Origin: Chelonoidis abingdonii | Taxonomy: Eukaryota; Chordata; Testudines; Testudinidae | NCBI RefSeq assembly: GCF_003597395.2 | Contig: NC_133772.1 | Coordinates: 137,811,183-137,875,182 of the forward strand | Direction of reading: 5' to 3' | Length of the DNA: 64,000 nt | Shown here: piece by piece, positions 9,712 through 18,724 of the stretch | Position numbering within the stretch: the first letter of the stretch is position 1 | Layout: the number at the start of each line of letters is the position of its first letter | Made by a program: the position numbers and the translations under genes | The notes under the pieces: model-generated | Seen by the model: only the letters and a program-made list of their open reading frames with translations | Told to the model about the DNA's origin: nothing | Database searches by the model: none

Positions 9712-11044
9712 GTTTAGCATGCTTTAACCTTTCCTCTGAAACTAAAGAATCTGCACTCAGTATTGAACAAGTTCCTACAAGGATACATTTCTCATATTCT
9801 TTCAGAGACAGCAGCAGTTCTTGTTAGCCAGTTTAAACCCCATCTCACTGATGAGTAAGCATACACACTAAATTTTGCATTACCTTTAAAGGCATCTCTG
9901 ATGCTTGGGACTGGGCTGGATTCTCTCCCGTTTCAATGAGTAGTACCTGACTCCACAAGTAGCACAACTCCATAAAACTGTGCAAAAGAAAGGTGAAGGC
10001 TTTGATCTGGGTCCACACACGGGAATGAACCATGGAACCTTTTGAGCTGGAAGCATGAGTGACTGGTGCTTGAGCTAAAGAGCCAGGTTCTGGGTGTGTG
10101 GATCAGACAGATGAAGACTTGTACAATACAATGCTAAGCAGGTTCTGAGGGTGTCAGAATATGGCCCAGCGTGATTTATTAAACATTTAAGAAAACTGTG
10201 GTCATGAGTTTCATATTTCAGTCTATTTGCATAGCAGCTTGGTCGCATTTTGCAGAAGAGAAAGCTTCTACATTGAGTTGGCAGATATGTCACTATAAAT
10301 CTATTTCCAGTGTTTGCCCTGATGAGGGCCATTTTGGTTGACACCACCACTGGAGTTGTTTTTTAGATCAAGAGGCCGCCGATGGCCACACTGATGGCAT
10401 TGGTCGCGCCAAAGCACTTAGCAGAGAGGATCACATGAAGGTGGTCGTCTTCCCCATATTGGAGTGGAATCCATTAACATTGTCATTTTTATTGAGTACA
10501 AGATCTGGGGCCAAACTTTCAATAAGCATCAGCAAATATGGTCATAAAAATCACACATATATGGGTAGCCAGGAGCCTGCTTACCCCATTTTTGCATGTT
10601 AATTCTATTTGGGCACAGAAACTTGGACGGGGAGGGAGGGGAAGCAGTCCTTGCCCACTGAACTGGCTTCTTTGCTCTGCCTCAGCAACACCAAGAAGCC
10701 AGAAAGACACTCCTAGTAGGCTGCCAGAGTTCCCCACAACAAAGAGAATTTCCTCCTCGGTAGCATAGAGCCGCCCTCACGCAGGAGTTATGACAGAGGC
10801 AGAGAGGGGTCAGGTCAGAGATGGAGTGGAGCACATTGTCCTGGAAAGCCCAGAATCAGGAGAACAGAATGGTGACTTTGGGATGGGAAAGGAGTGTCTC
10901 TCTCAGCACAGCTTGGGTAGAGGGGGCGGGTAAGCGGGAGAAGGGTTGAGCACACAAATGCGCCTGTGTATTCGCAGATGCTACACACAAAAATGCAGCC
11001 CTCACTTCTATTTACATTTTTAAACACTGCATGGACATAAGCCT
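9712..11044. other. unassigned sequence
   Basis: No supported feature. A short CpG-containing patch at about 10366-10455 (GGCCGCCGATGGCCACACTG, GGTCGCGCCAAAGC) stands out from AT-rich surroundings and could be a fragment of an unrecognised repeat or pseudogene. Open frames on both strands near 10519-10768 overlap each other and resemble nothing I know. Confidence 0.35.
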
Positions 11045-11110
11045 TCTCATGTTGTACAGAAGGTCAGACTAGATGATCTAAAGATCTCTTCTGGCTCTGA
11101 AGTCTATGAA
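11045..11110 (+). mobile_element. CR1 LINE 3-prime tail
   Basis: Contains TGTTGTACAGAAGGTCAGAC and TAGATGATCTAAAGATC, then TCTTCTGGCTCTGAAGTCTA, the end of a CR1 subfamily whose tail normally reads AGGTCAGACTAGATGATCA. Only the last 65 bases or so are present. Confidence 0.75.
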
Positions 11111-11362
11111 AGATCCAGCGTCTCGACACATGAGTGCAATCCACAGCCCTGGGCAAGCCAGAAGAACACAAGCAGACACTTAGTCTGAGGTCTATGACCC
11201 ATCTCAAATCCACACAGAAGACAGGAAACAGAATGTGTCCAAGTAAGAAAGTGATCCCTGCCACTGCAAAGCCTGTACCAAACGACTGGTACAAAGTGCC
11301 CATCCAGATAGGCAACGAGGTTGCTGGGTTAGTCAGTTGGCTTTAGAATCAACTACTCATTT

Positions 11363-11460
11363 AAGTTGTAAACTTTTTATGGCAAGGACTTTAATTTGTG
11401 TTCATACAGTGCCTAGCACTCTGGGGCTCTGGTGCCACCGCACTAGAAAATTAATACTTA
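11363..11460 (+). mobile_element. MIR/L2-like tail
   Basis: GTTGTAAACTTTTTATGGCA, then ACAGTGCCTAGCACTCTGGG, the L2/MIR-type 3-prime end. The element is plus-oriented and adjoins a minus-oriented MIR-like body. Confidence 0.55.
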
Positions 11461-11680
11461 GCTCATATATAGTGCATTTCATCAGCAGATGGCACAGCAC
11501 TTGATGAAGGAGATTGGCACCATTAACTCCATTTTACAGAGCAGACAACTCAGCACAAGGTGGATGTGACTTTCCCAAGGTCACCCAGAAAAATATTCAT
11601 AAATGAGCAATATTTTGCAGCTGCTGGTAGCTAAACACTAGCACCCAGAGCCCACTGACCAAACAGCAACCTTTAAAAAG
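11461..11680 (-). mobile_element. MIR-like SINE
   Basis: Contains CATTAACTCCATTTTACAGA and ACTTTCCCAAGGTCACCCAG, the reverse complement of the MIR core (TGACCTTGGGCAAGTCAC and TTTCCCCATCTGTAAAATGG in consensus). The copy is diverged. Confidence 0.55.
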
Positions 11681-12033
11681 TGAGCATTTGGCAAAACACA
11701 CCATACATTCACTACAGTGACATCTTGCAAGTTGGAGGAAGCAACTGTGTTATCTCAAACATTGCACGGCCAGGTGGTAACAGTCAGCAGATGCTGTCTT
11801 TTAAGGGCAGCCATGGTATCTTCAGACAGCACTGGACATTTCAACACCAATGCCTGCTCTTCTGAGAGTTAGGAGACAAAAGGAATAGAAGAAGTGACCA
11901 CTAGCTTTATCCTTTGCTGTCTTTGCTGCTTGCTGACAGGCCTGTAGCGTTTTTAGGGACTGGTGGAGCAGGCTGCCTTCATTAACCATGACTGCTGGCA
12001 AACCGTCACCAACTCCTCTAACTTAAGGATAAC

Positions 12034-12085
12034 ATAATAGATTGGGGCGGGGGGGAGGGGAAGAGAGAAGGGGAGGTGTTTTTTT
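12034..12085. repeat. G-rich then T-rich low-complexity tract
   Basis: GGGGCGGGGGGGAGGGGAAG followed within 20 bases by a TTTTTTTTTTATTTT run. Confidence 0.7.
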
Positions 12086-12214
12086 TTTTATTTTCCGTCA
12101 TGATGTTTAAAGGTCCACACTCAGCTTTATCCACAGCATCTCCAGGTGCCACACAGGGGCGAAGAAAACCCCACCAGAGATGCCATACTGCAGCTGCACC
12201 TAATTTTAAAAGGA

Positions 12215-12360
12215 GGGATTGATTAGCAGTTGATCTAATGCACTGAGAATCAAGAGTTCTACAGTCAGTTCCTAGCTCCACCAGATTCCCTCCAGGACCT
12301 TGGGAAGTCACTTAACGCTTGTGCCTTGGTTTACTGCTTGTAAAATACTAGTAATGGTGG
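12215..12360 (+). mobile_element. MIR-like SINE
   Basis: Contains GAATCAAGAGTTCTACAGTC, CCAGGACCTTGGGAAGTCAC and TTGTAAAATACTAGTAATGG, in the order of a MIR element: tRNA-like head, CORE with GACCTTGGG.AAGTCAC, and TGTAAAAT near the tail. No poly(A) tail. A CR1 tail follows directly. Confidence 0.6.
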
Positions 12361-12540
12361 GCAGTGTTCCTAGCCTCTGTTTGTCAGAAGCTGGGAATGG
12401 GCAATGGGGGCGTGGATCACTTGATGATTACCTGTTCTGTTCACTCCCTCTGGGGCACCTGGCATTGGCCACTGTCGGAAGACAGGATACTGGGCTGGAT
12501 GGACCTTTGCTCTGATCCAGTACGGCTTTTCTTATGTTAT
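12361..12540 (+). mobile_element. CR1 LINE 3-prime fragment
   Basis: Carries GGATCACTTGATGATTACCT, CTGTCGGAAGACAGGATACT and GGGCTGGATGGACCTTTGCT, then ends CTTATGTTATATTA, consistent with the short repeated tail of CR1. Same subfamily as the minus-strand copy at 4805-5015. Confidence 0.8.
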
Positions 12541-12930
12541 ATTATTTCTCCCATCCTTTGGCTGTTCAGTATCAACTGTAAGCTTTCTGGAGCAGGTCAC
12601 AGCATCGAACACAGAGAGGCCCTGATCTCAGCTGGAGCCTCTAGACACTGTTGTAGTCTATATATAAAAAAATAACCCACAACCACACACACACGCAGCA
12701 CTGGGTCCTTTCCCCATGGGTCCAGGAAAGAGAAAAAAATCCATTATTTTAGCATCCTGGATGTTTTATTCTTCATCTCTAAAGATGGAGGGACAATTGT
12801 GCATTTTAATAGGTGAATTTCCCTTTATGGACATGCTCACTTAATACTGGTTGAATATCAGACTAGTAGTGACCTTATCTAAAGGGCCCTAACAGTCAGA
12901 AAAGAACTATCATGCTCTTTATGGTGGGGA

Positions 12931-13025
12931 TTTTCAAAAGCAGTTAGGGGAGTTAGGAGCCCAATCCCCATTAAATTTCAGTGAGCGGGATACCTAACTC
13001 CATTAGGCTCATTTGAAAAAGAAAA
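12931..13025. repeat. palindromic MITE-like element (TTTTCAAA...GGAGTTAGG type)
   Basis: GATTTTCAAAAGCAGTTAGG at the left and TAGGCTCATTTGAAAAAG at the right form imperfect inverted ends around CCCATTAAATTTCAGTG. A relative lies at 21125-21240. Confidence 0.55.
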
Positions 13026-15179
13026 AAAAAAACCTAAGCTTTTTATAGCGAATCTGGAGGTTTCATTATCCAAGCTCCCTTCCATCTCTCTTCTTGTACT
13101 AGATCCTCATCAGTGATAGTCATTTAAAAGCATTCGCCTCTCTCCACCAACAACATGTAGCTGCACTTAAAATAAATTGTTCTGCTGATCAACACAAGCT
13201 GAAGTTAAAGGGCTGAGTGCCTCTATGAATATCAATAGTGGCATTCCATCTGTGGCTCAAGCTCAAACCAGGGAGCCTATGTTAATTAATGTGGCTGTAA
13301 TTTGCTCAGATCTTAATGGATCATGGACTATTCTACTTAAACACAACACACAATTTGGCATATTTGATCATCTCTGCATGGCGCTCTGTGTGCTGAGGCT
13401 TGAGCTAACACAGAGCCTGAACTACCTCTCACCCTCAATAAAAGTTCAGGTCATTGCAAAGGTCAGTGGTATGCAGAGCAGCATGGGAAGTCTCAGATTG
13501 CCATTGCCTGACCTGGAAATAGAGGATTGATGCTTCCAGTGTTCCCAGCACCTTAACATTGAAAAGGGCAGCGATTACTCACTCGAACAGACAACAGAAA
13601 AAAGGTAAAATGGGTTACTAGCATCTGTTCTGAAATGGAAGCACCTCATTCGTGTGCAACGCCTCTCTTCCCATGAATGCTGGATCTGCAAACCGTTACT
13701 TGCACTGCAGTCCTGGAAAAAAGCCAGCTCTCGAGACAGTTGTGATTCCTCCCTTCCAGCACTGGGAAAAAAAGAGAAGTGCCAGGCTGTTTGAAAAGAG
13801 CGTAAAATGCAGAGGCAAACAGAGGGGATGAGACAGAGGTGAGAGGGGTTGTGGTTAGAGCTCTTTCACACTCCCACTCTTCCCTTTAATTAAGCATCAC
13901 TCCTGCTGTTTTTGTAGAAGAGAACAGAAAAATAGGAGGCTAGTTAGCGCCCCACTGCTGGCAAATAAGCAGATTTCTGAGCTAGTCATATGATTTATGG
14001 AGGTGAGGACTTTAGCGCTGAGATGCCAAGAACGGCTGTTTAGTTAATCCACCCTGTGTCACAGGTCCCATTTGAAAAAAAACAAACAAAAAAACCCCAC
14101 ACATTTCTTGCCTACCCCGACCCCACACATCCCCCATTGCTCCCAGGCCTAGAGTCCAATGAACTGCTTCATACACACGTTTCCTGCTGTTCTTCCAACC
14201 AATGAACATATTCTTTGCCAAAGTTTAGTGACTGGCTGAGTGAAAAACATGCATGCACAGTGACACTGGGCTCCGAGACAGCAATGCAAAGGGCGAGAGG
14301 ATGTGTCGGTTGGTCAGTCAGTAGGAGAGTGGAGAGATGATCTCTGCAAGTTGCACTCTTTTTTCCAAAACCTTCTTTTTCTTTAATTCACTGTGCCCAT
14401 AGGTTTTATATGACCCTGGCTCCCCCTTTGTCCATGCCCATACAATTCATTCATCAGAAAAGGATTTAATGAGGAGGATAAGGAAAGCGCGAGAGAGCAC
14501 ACACGCGTGTGTGTTTACACACACACGTAAGATGTAGAGTTACTCTAACGCCAGCAATGAAACCTGAAACCTTGCAAAGTGGTCCTGATTTTACCCAACA
14601 CACACTCAGTCTAGGTTCATTTGATGGTTCACAGACCTTTTGAGTCTATCTGGTCAGATTTCTGGTCTTGTAGAGAAAGTGGCTGATTTCATGTTTTGCA
14701 TCAAAACCAGAAAAAAATTCACTTGCGTTAGTTGACTTTTGCTTCGAGTTCATTCAAACCCATACTTAAGTAGAAAGAGGCTACATGCATCAAATTCAAG
14801 TCAAAATGTGGACTTTGAGCCTCTCACCCTGATGAATTTTACACAACCCCTGTAGCAAGTCAATTCGTGATTAAGAAGTCTCAAGTTGTTATAAATAAAT
14901 TGAAAAGCATTTTCGACCTGCCAACAAGCAAACTGTCAAACTGAAATTGCTGCTTTGGGGCGGGGCAGGGGAGGGGGTAAGGAGGAGGAATGAGGAAGCC
15001 TTCTGACAAGTTATTTTAAATTGGTCATATTTAATTAGTTAGTTGACTAGGACAGTCGGATTGCGTGAACAGGAAATTCAATAAAGGGGTTTCTGTATAA
15101 GGCTTCAAAAGAGCAAAGGTAAACCATAGCCAACAAACACAGAGAAACTCAGGGAAAAACAATGAAATCAACTATGTCT
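13026..15179. other. unassigned sequence, part possibly conserved non-coding
   Basis: No named repeat over most of this 2.1 kb. The part at about 13130-13345 is AT-rich and complex, with TTAATTAATGTGGCTGTAAT and TCAGATCTTAATGGATCATG, which look like clustered homeodomain-type TAAT sites. A purine/pyrimidine (CA/GT) patch lies at 14497-14527. A G-rich stretch is at 14957-14990. Confidence 0.3.
14497..14527. repeat. CA/GT microsatellite patch
   Basis: CACACACGCGTGTGTGTTTA, then CACACACACGT. The CA and GT halves are inverted, so this can form a small hairpin or adopt Z-DNA. Confidence 0.7.
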
Positions 15180-15270
15180 TATGGCCCTGATCCAGGAAAG
15201 TACTAAGCACAGACTACTCGCATGCCTGAAGTTAAGCAATGCTTAAGTGCTTTGCTGAATTAGGGCCCAA
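15180..15270. repeat. palindromic MITE-like element (CTTAAGTGCTTTGC type)
   Basis: GGCCCTGATCCAGGAAAGTA at the left and TGCTTTGCTGAATTAGGGCC at the right pair imperfectly around CATGCCTGAAGTTAAGC. A related copy is at 29861-29955. Confidence 0.6.
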
Positions 15271-15429
15271 ATTCTATCAAATACACAAAAGCAAGCTGAA
15301 ACAGTTAGAGGAAACAAGCCTTCTCTCAAGTTGCTCTCAGGAACAGTTATCTTGGGTGTTATCCGTAACAAGACATACTTCTGTGTGATTTTTTAACTAA
15401 TATTAGGTACTTATGTTGCCACCACCACT

Positions 15430-15665
15430 GTTGTATTGCAGCACCTCACAACGGCTGTTGTGAGGTTAAATATATTATCCTCACAACACCCCTGGGAGGT
15501 GGGGCAGTGCTATTATCCCCATTTTACTGCTGGAGAACTGTGACCCAGAGAGATTAAGTGACTTGCCCAAGGTCCCACAGGAAGTCTGTGGCAGGGAGAA
15601 GAATTGAACCAGGTCTCCCTAAGTCCTAAGCTAATGCTTCAACCCTTGGACAAACCTTCCTCAGT
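15430..15665 (-). mobile_element. MIR-like SINE
   Basis: Contains TATTATCCCCATTTTACTGC, AGATTAAGTGACTTGCCCAA, GGTCCCACAGGAAGTCTGTG and GAATTGAACCAGGTCTCC, which is the reverse complement of the whole MIR body including the tRNA-derived B-box region (GGTTCAATTC). This is the best preserved MIR-like copy in the window. Confidence 0.75.
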
Positions 15666-15814
15666 TAAGGATGTCCCTTTAATCAAAGCTCAGCAGTTTG
15701 ACCCTAGTCCCAAAAGGTTCTAAGCGTCTTCAATTCCTACATGCACTGTGGGTGCTAAGCAGCACCATGCAGGATCAGGTTCCAGACATCTTTTAAAGAC
15801 TTTCAAGTCTGTGT

Positions 15815-16345
15815 GTGATGGTAGAATCCTCTTTAATCTAATAGGCAAGGACAAGCAAGAAGTTGAATCTAGACAAATTCAGGCAAGTGTAGCACATAAT
15901 TTGAACAGAGAGGGTAATTAACCATTGGAACAACCTACCAAGTAAGCAGATAGATTTGCCAACATTCTTGATTAGAATGGATGTCTTTCTAATGCTAATT
16001 CAACCACAAGAGTTTGGTTGTGATGCAAGCAATTTCACTGGATGAAATTCTATGACCTATGTTATGCAAAAGGTCAAACTAGATCAGTGGTCCCCAACCT
16101 TTTTGGCTGAAGGGCAGCAGAGCACCCGCCGAAACGCTGCAGCGGCGACACCTCTCGATGATATCACTTGTCGGCGACAGGTCGTCAGCGAGAGGCGTCC
16201 CCGCCGCGGCATTTCGGTGGGTGCTCTCCCGGGGGCCAGGACGCGTGCGCATTAAGGTGCCCCCGTGGGTGCCATGGCGCCCACAGGCACCGCATTGGGG
16301 ACCACTGAACTAGATGATTATAATATCACTTCTGCCCTCAAAAAA
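15815..16345 (+). mobile_element. CR1 LINE 3-prime end interrupted by a hAT MITE
   Basis: Contains AACCATTGGAACAACCTACC, GATTAGAATGGATGTCTTTC and, after the insert, the continuation GATGATTATAATATCACTTC. The CR1 3-prime untranslated region is plus-oriented. It was the target of the small hAT element at 16085-16307: AGGTCAAACTAGAT is split from GATTATAAT by the insert and one target duplication. Confidence 0.75.
16085..16307. mobile_element. 223-bp hAT MITE with perfect 8-bp TSD
   Basis: The ends CAGTGGTCCCCAACCTTTTT and GCATTGGGGACCACTG share a 13-base inverted repeat (CAGTGGTCCCCAA). The direct repeat AACTAGAT at 16077-16084 and 16308-16315 is a perfect 8-bp target duplication. The interior is GC- and CpG-rich, unlike its surroundings (for example CGTCCCCGCCGCGGCATTTC). 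It has no coding capacity and must have been moved by a transposase encoded elsewhere. Confidence 0.92.
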
Positions 16346-17836
16346 AACAAACAAACAAAAAAAAAAACCAACACTATGCTAAGGTGATGCAGCAGGTTAG
16401 AAATCAGACAAAAGCCATCAGGAAAGGATAGTCCTATTCACAAGAGTCAGCTATTTGTCACTATCAATTGTGAAAAGCGAAGATGGAAAAACACCAGGAG
16501 GCAAATGTCAAATGTCTGTTTACCTGAACAAGTGATCCAACAGCATAAACGGTGTGTTTGATAGGCGGCAAAGAGAGATAGTGTGCAGGGGAGAAAATGG
16601 GGTGTCAAACAAATTTGTTGAACTCCTTTGATGATACATTTCTGTAGCTGAGCTCATCTATCAAAGCAATGTTTGTGCGGCGAAGACAGTGCCTGCAGTT
16701 TGCCAGATGGAGCAATGGGCATGACAGTTCTAGCAGAGCCAATTTTCTCCCCCAAAATAACCACCAAATTGCTCATATCTAGTCACTGAAGAGAATTCAG
16801 CCTAACGAGATGAACATTTGAAATTTAACAAAAAACAGTTAATAAAGCACAAAAGGGTCACTAGTTTTTCCCCTTTCCTGGAGGAAAGATACAGAGACCT
16901 GCCATTAGTTGTGCTCATTCATGCAGTTTCCAGAAAGGAAAAAGAACATGAAGTTCCATTGTTCTCGCTTTTATGCTCCTCCCTGAGGCTTGTAATAATC
17001 ATCACTTAATTTTGCTGTGAACTGGGTACTGCAAATCCTAAGTCAAACAGAGGCCAGTTAATGATTGCTCTCTGCTGGGGTGATTTTACATAATACATGT
17101 GAGGAGAGCACATCAAATACAGACAACTTCAAGAGAGAGGATACAAGGTGGCAAGTGACCTTTAACCCACTCTATTTGCTTCGTATATATTTACATAAAG
17201 GAAAATTGAGTTTAGAAGCCACAAGGATCACATTAGGAGGGATGCACATAAAAAAGGGAGTTAAAAACATGACCAAAAATGTGTCCAATTTACATGCGAG
17301 TCAGACAGACAGTGCATGAACATTAACAGCTGGAGCAGTGGGCAGGTGAACTGTAATGGAGTCTTATTTTCTACTAGAAATAATTACTAAATTGCTCACA
17401 TTTGTCCACCGAAGGGATTTCAGTCTAAGCAGATGAAAGTTGAGGCTATAACAACCTGTCAATAGTGCAGAGATGAGATGCTGGATTTTCCTTTCCTTGC
17501 AGAAGGGAGCCGAAACCTGGAGATGCCCTGGCAACATAGCCTGGCTTCTTCTATAACTTAACGCATCTGACGTCAACCAAGCAAACCAGCTTTGCAGTTC
17601 AGGTCATATCGAGTCCCAAGGAAGGCCAGCTTGGCTGAAATGTCAACTGTGCAGATTATTTGGGCAGCCCTTGTAGTAACAATGCTTCAGTTTAGCACAT
17701 TTCCTGTCCCAGCACCCAGTCAAAGTGGAATGGAGTGAAGCAGAGCAGGCATTAAACAGGACTGAATATTGCTCAGTTGTTTATCTGCTATGCTCAAGCC
17801 TTAACAAAGTTAAGTTATAAACCAATATAGGTGATA
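16346..17836. other. unassigned sequence
   Basis: A-rich tract at 16340-16370 (runs of A and CAAA). The rest shows no coding frame or repeat that I recognise. Two stretches resemble each other loosely (16735-16850 and 17370-17480, both with CTCATAT/CTCACAT, then AGTCACTGAAGAGAATTCAG or GTCCACCGAAGGGATTTCAG, then a TGAAC/TGAAAG tail), which suggests an old local duplication or two copies of an unnamed repeat. Confidence 0.35.
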
Positions 17837-17925
17837 GGTTTCAGAGTGGTAGCCATGTTAGTCTGTATCAGCACAAAGAATGAGGAGTCCTTGTGGCACC
17901 TTAGAGACTAACAAATATAGAGGTG
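17837..17925 (-). mobile_element. Penelope-like element 3-prime tail fragment
   Basis: Contains GTTTCAGAGTGGTAGCCATG and GAGTCCTTGTGGCACCTTAG followed by AGACTAACAAAT. The second part is near-identical to the tail of the larger Penelope-like element at 7950-9699 and in the same orientation. Only about 90 bases are present. Confidence 0.75.
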
Positions 17926-18064
17926 GCTGAACCTTCCTTGGGTACCAGAGCCCCTCTGACTTTTCCTATGATAGCATCATACGACACTATGTCTACCCCT
18001 CCATTTTAGGAATTTCTAAGGCATCTATCACCACAGCATCTGAACACCATTTACAGGGCAGAAT

Positions 18065-18451
18065 TGTGACATTATCTGATTAAAATATGACCATGTAGAT
18101 CGTTGTTGCTACCACTGTTATATAATTGCAACAAATCTTGTAAGAAGTATGTCAAGTAAGGTGTCTGTGGAAAGGTTATGATATGCTGAATAGGATTATG
18201 CCATTATTATTATGATATGCTGAATAGGATTATGCTGGATCACACTTGTAATGCTCATGGTTAAAGCACAAGTTGTTTGTGGAGAATTTGAGAGAATCCA
18301 CACACATCCTTATGCACATGAGTGAGCAGATTTAAGCTCATGTACGTTACACATCATATTTATACGATGCATACCAGGTGGCAGAATTGGGTCCCTAAAA
18401 CAAGACTTTCCCTTGGGGGACTCGTAAGGTTCACAATAGTTTAGCTTCCAA
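18065..18451 (+). repeat. LTR fragment, ERV-L-like
   Basis: Starts TGTGACATTATCTGATTAAA, then CCACTGTTATATAATTGCAA, GGAAAGGTTATGATATGCTG and so on, a pattern I recognise from ERV-L-like LTRs of turtles. It includes an internal tandem duplication and is cut by a Harbinger-like MITE at its right side; a continuation after 18725 is likely but not certain. No internal coding sequence is present. Confidence 0.45.
18178..18235. repeat. 34-bp tandem duplication
   Basis: TATGATATGCTGAATAGGAT followed by TATGC occurs at about 18177 and again at about 18211, separated by CATTATTAT. The second copy is identical over 24 bases, so the event is recent relative to the host LTR. Confidence 0.85.
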
Positions 18452-18724
18452 GGGCTGGTCTACACTACGGGGGAAAATCGATCTCAGATACGCAACTTCA
18501 GCTACGTGAATAACGTAGCTGAAGTCCAAGTATCTAAGATCGAATTACTCACTGTCCTCATGGCGCAGGATTGATGTCCGCGGCTCTCCGTGTCGACTCC
18601 GCAACTCCGTTCGGGTTGGTGGAATTCCGGAATCGATATATCGTGTCTAGATGAGATGCGATATATCGATCCCCGAACAATCGATTGCTACCCGCCAATA
18701 TGGCAGGTAGTGAAGACGTAGCCC
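18452..18724. mobile_element. PIF/Harbinger-like MITE with two perfect hairpins
   Basis: Inverted ends GGGCTGGTCTACACTAC (18452) and GTAGTGAAGACGTAGCCC (ending 18724) pair over about 17 bases with few mismatches. Inside are two perfect 12-bp-arm hairpins: CTTCAGCTACGT/ACGTAGCTGAAG at 18496-18524 (5-base loop) and ATCGATATATCG/CGATATATCGAT at 18632-18670. A three-base target duplication could not be seen (CAA left, AAG right). The assignment rests on resemblance to turtle Harbinger-type MITEs. Confidence 0.75.

Noticed and set aside
10366..10455. CpG-containing patch that gives a short hydrophobic translation on the minus strand
   Set aside because: Only about 30 codons, no motif that I can name, and no supporting neighbours.
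13225..13530. 101-codon plus-strand frame in repeat-free sequence
   Set aside because: No domain, no codon-use evidence I can judge, and the length is within chance expectation for 64 kb.
18496..18524. Perfect hairpin considered as a microRNA precursor
   Set aside because: The arms are only 12 bases, too short for a canonical precursor, and they belong to a MITE.
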